Shown here one piece after another: positions 7,182-8,842 of a stretch of DNA of 8,842 nucleotides. This stretch comes from Pseudomonadota bacterium (lineage in GTDB: Bacteria; Pseudomonadota; Alphaproteobacteria; Caulobacterales; Caulobacteraceae): NCBI GenBank assembly GCA_023428785.1, contig JAEYWU010000044.1, positions 1 through 8,842 on the forward strand, in the 5' to 3' direction. Position 1 is the first letter of the stretch. Every line of letters begins with the position of its first letter. Under the pieces are notes generated by a model. That model did no database searches. It saw only the letters and a list, made by a program, of their open reading frames with translations, and had not been told where the DNA came from. A program made the translations under genes and the position numbers.

Positions 7182-7394
7182 TCAGGCCTTGCGCAGTTCG
7201 GATGGACGGTGCGCGGCGCGCGCACCCGTCCTGTCGCTCTCAACCAGATATTCGGGGTGGTCCGGCGAGGCGGCCACCTTGTGGTCCTTGATCTTCATCG
7301 GCCTGGTCAGCTTCCTGACCACCTTGCCGGTCGTCGCGCCCTGACTGTGGTCCCAGCGGACCTTGTCGCCCGCCTTGAAGGTCTTGTCGGTCAT
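7182..7394 (-). CDS. DUF2945 family protein (hypervirulence-associated Tudor-like domain)
   Basis: A 70-residue basic protein covering essentially the whole DUF2945/HVA1 Tudor-like domain. Family features visible are the opening KAGDKVRWDHSQGATTGKVV (7-26), then a central SPDHPEYLVESDRTGARAAH (43-62) and the ending RPSELRKA. The biochemical role of this small beta-barrel family is not established. ATG 7394 is chosen because GAGGA (TCCTC at 7401-7405 on the plus strand) lies 6 bases upstream and the domain begins right after it. A longer in-frame reading back to 7613 gives only Arg-rich noise. Its start overlaps the stop of the upstream small ORF by ATGA, and the flavoprotein follows 6 bases after its stop. 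Confidence 0.88.
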   Translation of the reverse strand: MTDKTFKAGDKVRWDHSQGATTGKVVRKLTRPMKIKDHKVAASPDHPEYLVESDRTGARAAHRPSELRKA

Positions 7395-7597
7395 GTCCCG
7401 TCCTCGATCCCGCCTGCGTCGTGCTCGTCGAGGATCGAACGCATGAGATCGGCATCTAGCACCGCCGGCGGATCGAGAAATGCGATGATCCATCGATCCA
7501 GCAGGCGGCCCATCTCTTCGTCCACGCGGCCCCCTTCTCGTCTGTCGGCGCCCCTGAACAACCGACGAGCCGCCCTCGGGTTCGCATCCGGGCCCAT
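7391..7597 (-). CDS. Small hypothetical protein upstream of and overlapping the DUF2945 gene
   Basis: An open frame of 68 codons from ATG 7597, not recognised as any family. The first 24 residues are Arg-rich and look like noise. From residue 25 on the composition is protein-like: acidic and helical in appearance, with DEEMGRLLDRWIIAF, DPPAVLDADLM and an acidic end. A GTG at 7525 is preceded, four bases away, by an AAGGGGG run and would give a 44-residue protein; I consider this the likelier start. The main support for a real gene is the ATGA overlap (7391-7394) with the DUF2945 start, the same coupling style as the sure gene pairs in this window. It could still be a chance frame. Confidence 0.45.
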   Translation of the reverse strand: MGPDANPRAARRLFRGADRREGGRVDEEMGRLLDRWIIAFLDPPAVLDADLMRSILDEHDAGGIEDGT

Positions 7598-7648
7598 GAC
7601 TTTTCTGGGGCACGGTTAACGCCCGCGCGGTGCGGACAAGGTCTGCCT

Positions 7649-7677
7649 TTGCCAGCCGCGCGGGGGGCGGCTATACC
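7649..7677 (+). promoter_or_regulatory. Putative housekeeping sigma-70 promoter of icd
   Basis: TTGCCA (7649-7654) and TATACC (7672-7677) are separated by 17 bases. The extended form GCTATACC (7670-7677) agrees at seven of eight positions with the Caulobacter housekeeping -10 GCTANAWC. Transcription would start near 7684, giving a leader of about 35 bases with an AAAGAGAG ribosome site (7706-7713) before the icd ATG. It is located in the 120-bp gap between the divergent small ORF and icd, where an icd promoter is expected. Confidence 0.55.
7654..7672. repeat. Inverted repeat in the spacer of the icd promoter
   Basis: AGCCGC (7654-7659) and its reverse complement GCGGCT (7667-7672) flank a 7-base loop, so the repeat spans almost exactly from the -35 to the -10 element. 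A palindromic CCGCGCGG at 7656-7663 recurs at 7623-7630. It could be an operator or simply GC-rich background; no T-run follows, so it is not a terminator. Confidence 0.3.
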
Positions 7678-7717
7678 CCCGCCCCGAAACCTCCCGCATT
7701 CGACGAAAGAGAGCCCC

Positions 7718-8842
7718 ATGGCCAAGATCAAGGTCGCCAATCCGATCGTGGATATCGACGGCGACGAGATGACCCGCATCATCTGGCAGATGATCAAGGA
7801 CAAGCTGGTCTTCCCGTACCTCGACCTCGAACTCGACTATTACGACCTCGGCATGGAGCACCGCGACGCGACCGATGACCAGGTCACGATCGACGCGGCG
7901 CACGCCATCCAGAAGCACGGCGTGGGCGTGAAGTGCGCCACCATCACCCCCGACGAGGCCCGCGTGGCCGAGTTCGGCCTCAAGAAGATGTGGAAATCGC
8001 CGAACGGCACCATCCGCAATATCCTTGGCGGCGTGGTCTTCCGTGAGCCGATCATCTGCTCGAACGTGCCGCGTCTGGTTCCGGGCTGGACCCAGCCTAT
8101 CGTCGTCGGCCGTCACGCCTTCGGCGACCAGTACAAGGCCACCGACTTCCTGATGCCGGGCGCCGGGACCCTGTCGATCAAGTTCGTCGGCGACGACGGC
8201 GAAGTGATCGAGCATGAGGTCTTCAAGTCGCCCGGCGCCGGCGTGGCGATGGGCATGTACAACCTCGACGCCTCGATCCGAGACTTCGCCCACGCCTCGT
8301 TCGGCTATGGCCTGGCGCGCAACTACCCGGTCTATCTCTCGACCAAGAACACGATCCTGAAGCAGTATGACGGGCGCTTCATGGAGATCTTCCAGCAGAT
8401 CTTCGACGCCGAGTTCAAGGACCAGTTCGCGGCGAAGAAGATCACCTACGAGCATCGCCTCATCGACGATATGGTGGCGGCGTGCCTGAAGTGGTCGGGC
8501 GGCTACGTCTGGGCCTGCAAGAACTACGACGGCGACGTGCAGTCCGACACCGTCGCGCAGGGCTTCGGCTCGCTCGGCCTGATGACCTCGGTGCTGATGA
8601 CGCCGGACGGCAAGACGGTTGAGGCCGAGGCCGCCCACGGCACGGTGACGCGCCATTACCGCGAGCACCAGAAGGGCAAGGAGACCTCGACGAACTCGAT
8701 CGCCTCGATCTTCGCCTGGACGCGGGGCCTCGCCCACCGGGCGAAGCTCGACGGGAACGAGGACCTCGCGAAGTTCGCGACGACGCTCGAGAAGGTCTGC
8801 ATCGACACGGTCGAGTCCGGCTACATGACCAAGGATCTGGCG
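7718..8842 (+). CDS. icd: Isocitrate dehydrogenase, NADP-dependent, eukaryotic-like homodimeric type; 3' end outside window
   Basis: Oxidatively decarboxylates isocitrate to 2-oxoglutarate in the TCA cycle, producing NADPH. 375 codons are visible; the family is about 400-415 residues, so some 30-40 are missing. The sequence matches the class that includes human IDH1 rather than E. coli Icd. Active-site residues fall at the IDH1 numbers: T77, S94, N96, R100 (SPNGTIRN), R109, R132 (GRHAFGDQY) and Y139; K210 and the metal-binding D273/D277 in NYDGDVQSD are shifted by two. AHGTVTRHY (306-314) matches the conserved NADP-binding loop. ATG 7718 has AAAGAGAG five bases upstream. The gene is the first after its own promoter region and faces away from the DUF2945 operon. 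Confidence 0.97.
   Translation, partial: MAKIKVANPIVDIDGDEMTRIIWQMIKDKLVFPYLDLELDYYDLGMEHRDATDDQVTIDAAHAIQKHGVGVKCATITPDEARVAEFGLKKMWKSPNGTIRNILGGVVFREPIICSNVPRLVPGWTQPIVVGRHAFGDQYKATDFLMPGAGTLSIKFVGDDGEVIEHEVFKSPGAGVAMGMYNLDASIRDFAHASFGYGLARNYPVYLSTKNTILKQYDGRFMEIFQQIFDAEFKDQFAAKKITYEHRLIDDMVAACLKWSGGYVWACKNYDGDVQSDTVAQGFGSLGLMTSVLMTPDGKTVEAEAAHGTVTRHYREHQKGKETSTNSIASIFAWTRGLAHRAKLDGNEDLAKFATTLEKVCIDTVESGYMTKDLA

Noticed and set aside
7395..7613. A longer DUF2945 protein of 143 residues
   Set aside because: The added 73 residues are Arg/Gly-rich noise, while ATG 7394 has a good ribosome site and begins right at the domain.
7616..8737. A 373-codon open frame on the minus strand opposite icd
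   Set aside because: Its amino acids are a His/Arg/Val/Asp-rich mirror of icd codons, a usual effect of high-GC third positions; icd itself is beyond doubt.

Overview
This is a gene-dense, clearly high-GC window from what looks like an alphaproteobacterium, probably in or near the Caulobacterales (Caulobacter/Brevundimonas type). The reasons are a HWE-family histidine kinase, a perfect alphaproteobacterial general-stress (EcfG/SigT-type) promoter motif, a small lipoprotein gene coupled behind argH, and strong G/C preference at third codon positions. The genus is an inference; no rRNA or other marker is present. I see no mobile elements, CRISPR arrays, tRNAs or rRNAs.

Layout. (1) 1-852, plus strand: the C-terminal part of the class Ia ribonucleotide reductase radical subunit NrdB, cut by the window edge. 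(2) 866-4078, plus strand: a light-sensing unit. A GGAAC-N16-CGTT promoter precedes a heme oxygenase (bphO, makes biliverdin), which is coupled by an ATGA overlap to an 856-residue bacteriophytochrome with PAS-GAF-PHY, HWE kinase and receiver domains. (3) 4075-4668, minus strand: a TlpA/ResA-like thioredoxin, membrane- or lipid-anchored. (4) 4667-6273, plus strand: argH (last step of arginine synthesis) coupled to an LptM-like lipoprotein. (5) 6270-7597, minus strand: a likely operon of a small uncharacterised ORF, a DUF2945 (Tudor-like) protein and a thioredoxin-reductase-like flavoprotein with an abnormal dinucleotide-binding motif. (6) 7649-8842, plus strand: a promoter and the first 375 codons of NADP-type isocitrate dehydrogenase (icd), cut by the window end.

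How they fit together. bphO supplies the chromophore for the bacteriophytochrome encoded next to it, so the pair forms a self-contained red/far-red receptor. The stress-type promoter suggests that receptor production belongs to, and may feed back on, the general stress response. The other genes are housekeeping (dNTP synthesis, arginine synthesis, TCA cycle, envelope assembly) or thiol-redox functions.

The packing is extreme. Of the seven gene junctions between bphO and the small minus-strand ORF, six overlap: three same-strand ATGA overlaps, two convergent stop-stop overlaps on CTAG, and one divergent start-start overlap on CATG. The last depends on the chosen starts. The remaining junction has a 6-bp gap. 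The best candidates for something new are the stress-promoter/phytochrome link and the flavoprotein that has lost its usual NADPH motif.
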